Positions 63,758 to 64,000 of a stretch of DNA of 64,000 bases are shown here, one piece after another; position 1 is the first letter of the stretch, and each line of letters starts with the position of its first letter. A program made the position numbers and the translations under genes. This DNA is from Cymodocea nodosa (taxonomy: Eukaryota > Streptophyta > Magnoliopsida > Alismatales > Cymodoceaceae): positions 2,128,001 through 2,192,000 of the forward strand of contig CM072336.1 of the NCBI GenBank assembly GCA_036874045.1, written 5' to 3'. The notes below the pieces were generated by a model. It had not been told where the DNA came from and ran no database searches. It saw nothing but the letters and a program-made list of their open reading frames with translations.

Positions 63758-64000
63758 GTTTGTGAAGTAATCGGTACTCGTTTACCAAATGTTTTCTCAC
63801 TGCAAACCTGGCAAACAAAAGAAAACCTTCTCCATGCATGTATCAAAGAGAATAAAAAAGTTCTACCACATGAAGGGCCCACAGGTTGATGGTGCATGTT
63901 ATTCTTCATCTTCTTGACATGATAGTTGTCAAAGTACCAAAATGTCCTTAACATGCAGTTTTTTGCAAAAATGAAGATGAATCTTATTAATATTAGTCAG

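Noticed and set aside
1..64000. CRISPR arrays, rRNA, tRNA, bacterial operon or viral system
   Set aside because: Nothing with regular short direct repeats and spacers, no tRNA-like cloverleaf noticed, and the gene architecture is plainly eukaryotic. tRNAscan or Infernal would be needed to exclude small RNAs fully.

Overview
The window is plant nuclear DNA. Genes are split by GT-AG introns, spacers and introns are AT-rich, and five genes match land-plant families. Fragments of LINE, Ty1/copia, Ty3/gypsy, PIF/Harbinger and hAT-like elements are scattered through it. Very long, transposon-filled introns suggest a medium or large angiosperm genome; I cannot name the species, and a monocot such as a palm is only a guess.

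Layout, left to right. (1) 560-5010, minus: a ROCK1-type nucleotide-sugar transporter, five coding exons visible, the 3' part beyond the left edge. Its first intron holds an 86-bp tandem duplication and a short PIF/Harbinger derivative. (2) 6145-10339: a near full-length but decayed PIF/Harbinger element, the source family of that derivative, with remains of a MYB/SANT-like gene and a DDE transposase. (3) 11714-43659, plus: a complete VPS52 (POK) gene of the GARP/EARP tethering complexes. Twenty coding exons join into a 696-codon frame with no stop or phase conflict, across about 29.9 kb of introns. The introns hold LINE remnants in both orientations, a copia LTR, a gypsy remnant, several MITE-like repeats, and an hAT-like element inserted in a LINE. 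(4) 44534-46866, minus: a complete DUF4057 gene, five exons and 299 residues, convergent with VPS52. (5) 46.9-54.2 kb: mostly gene-free AT-rich DNA with one decayed copia gag piece and one GC-rich island of unknown nature. (6) 54230-55135, minus: a single-exon VQ-motif gene. (7) 55.1-60 kb: AT-rich spacer with microsatellites and a MITE-like block. (8) 60-64 kb, plus: a GC-rich island, an hAT-type MITE, then two exons of an XRCC1-like BRCT gene running off the right edge.

The genes are unrelated housekeeping or regulatory genes (nucleotide-sugar transport, Golgi/endosome tethering, unknown DUF4057 role, VQ transcription cofactor, base-excision/single-strand-break repair) and form no operon-like system. 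I found no CRISPR array, rRNA, tRNA or novel multi-gene system. The most interesting structures are the VPS52 gene model, with an exon contributing only its ATG and gene integrity kept despite nested insertions, and the Harbinger parent-derivative pair.
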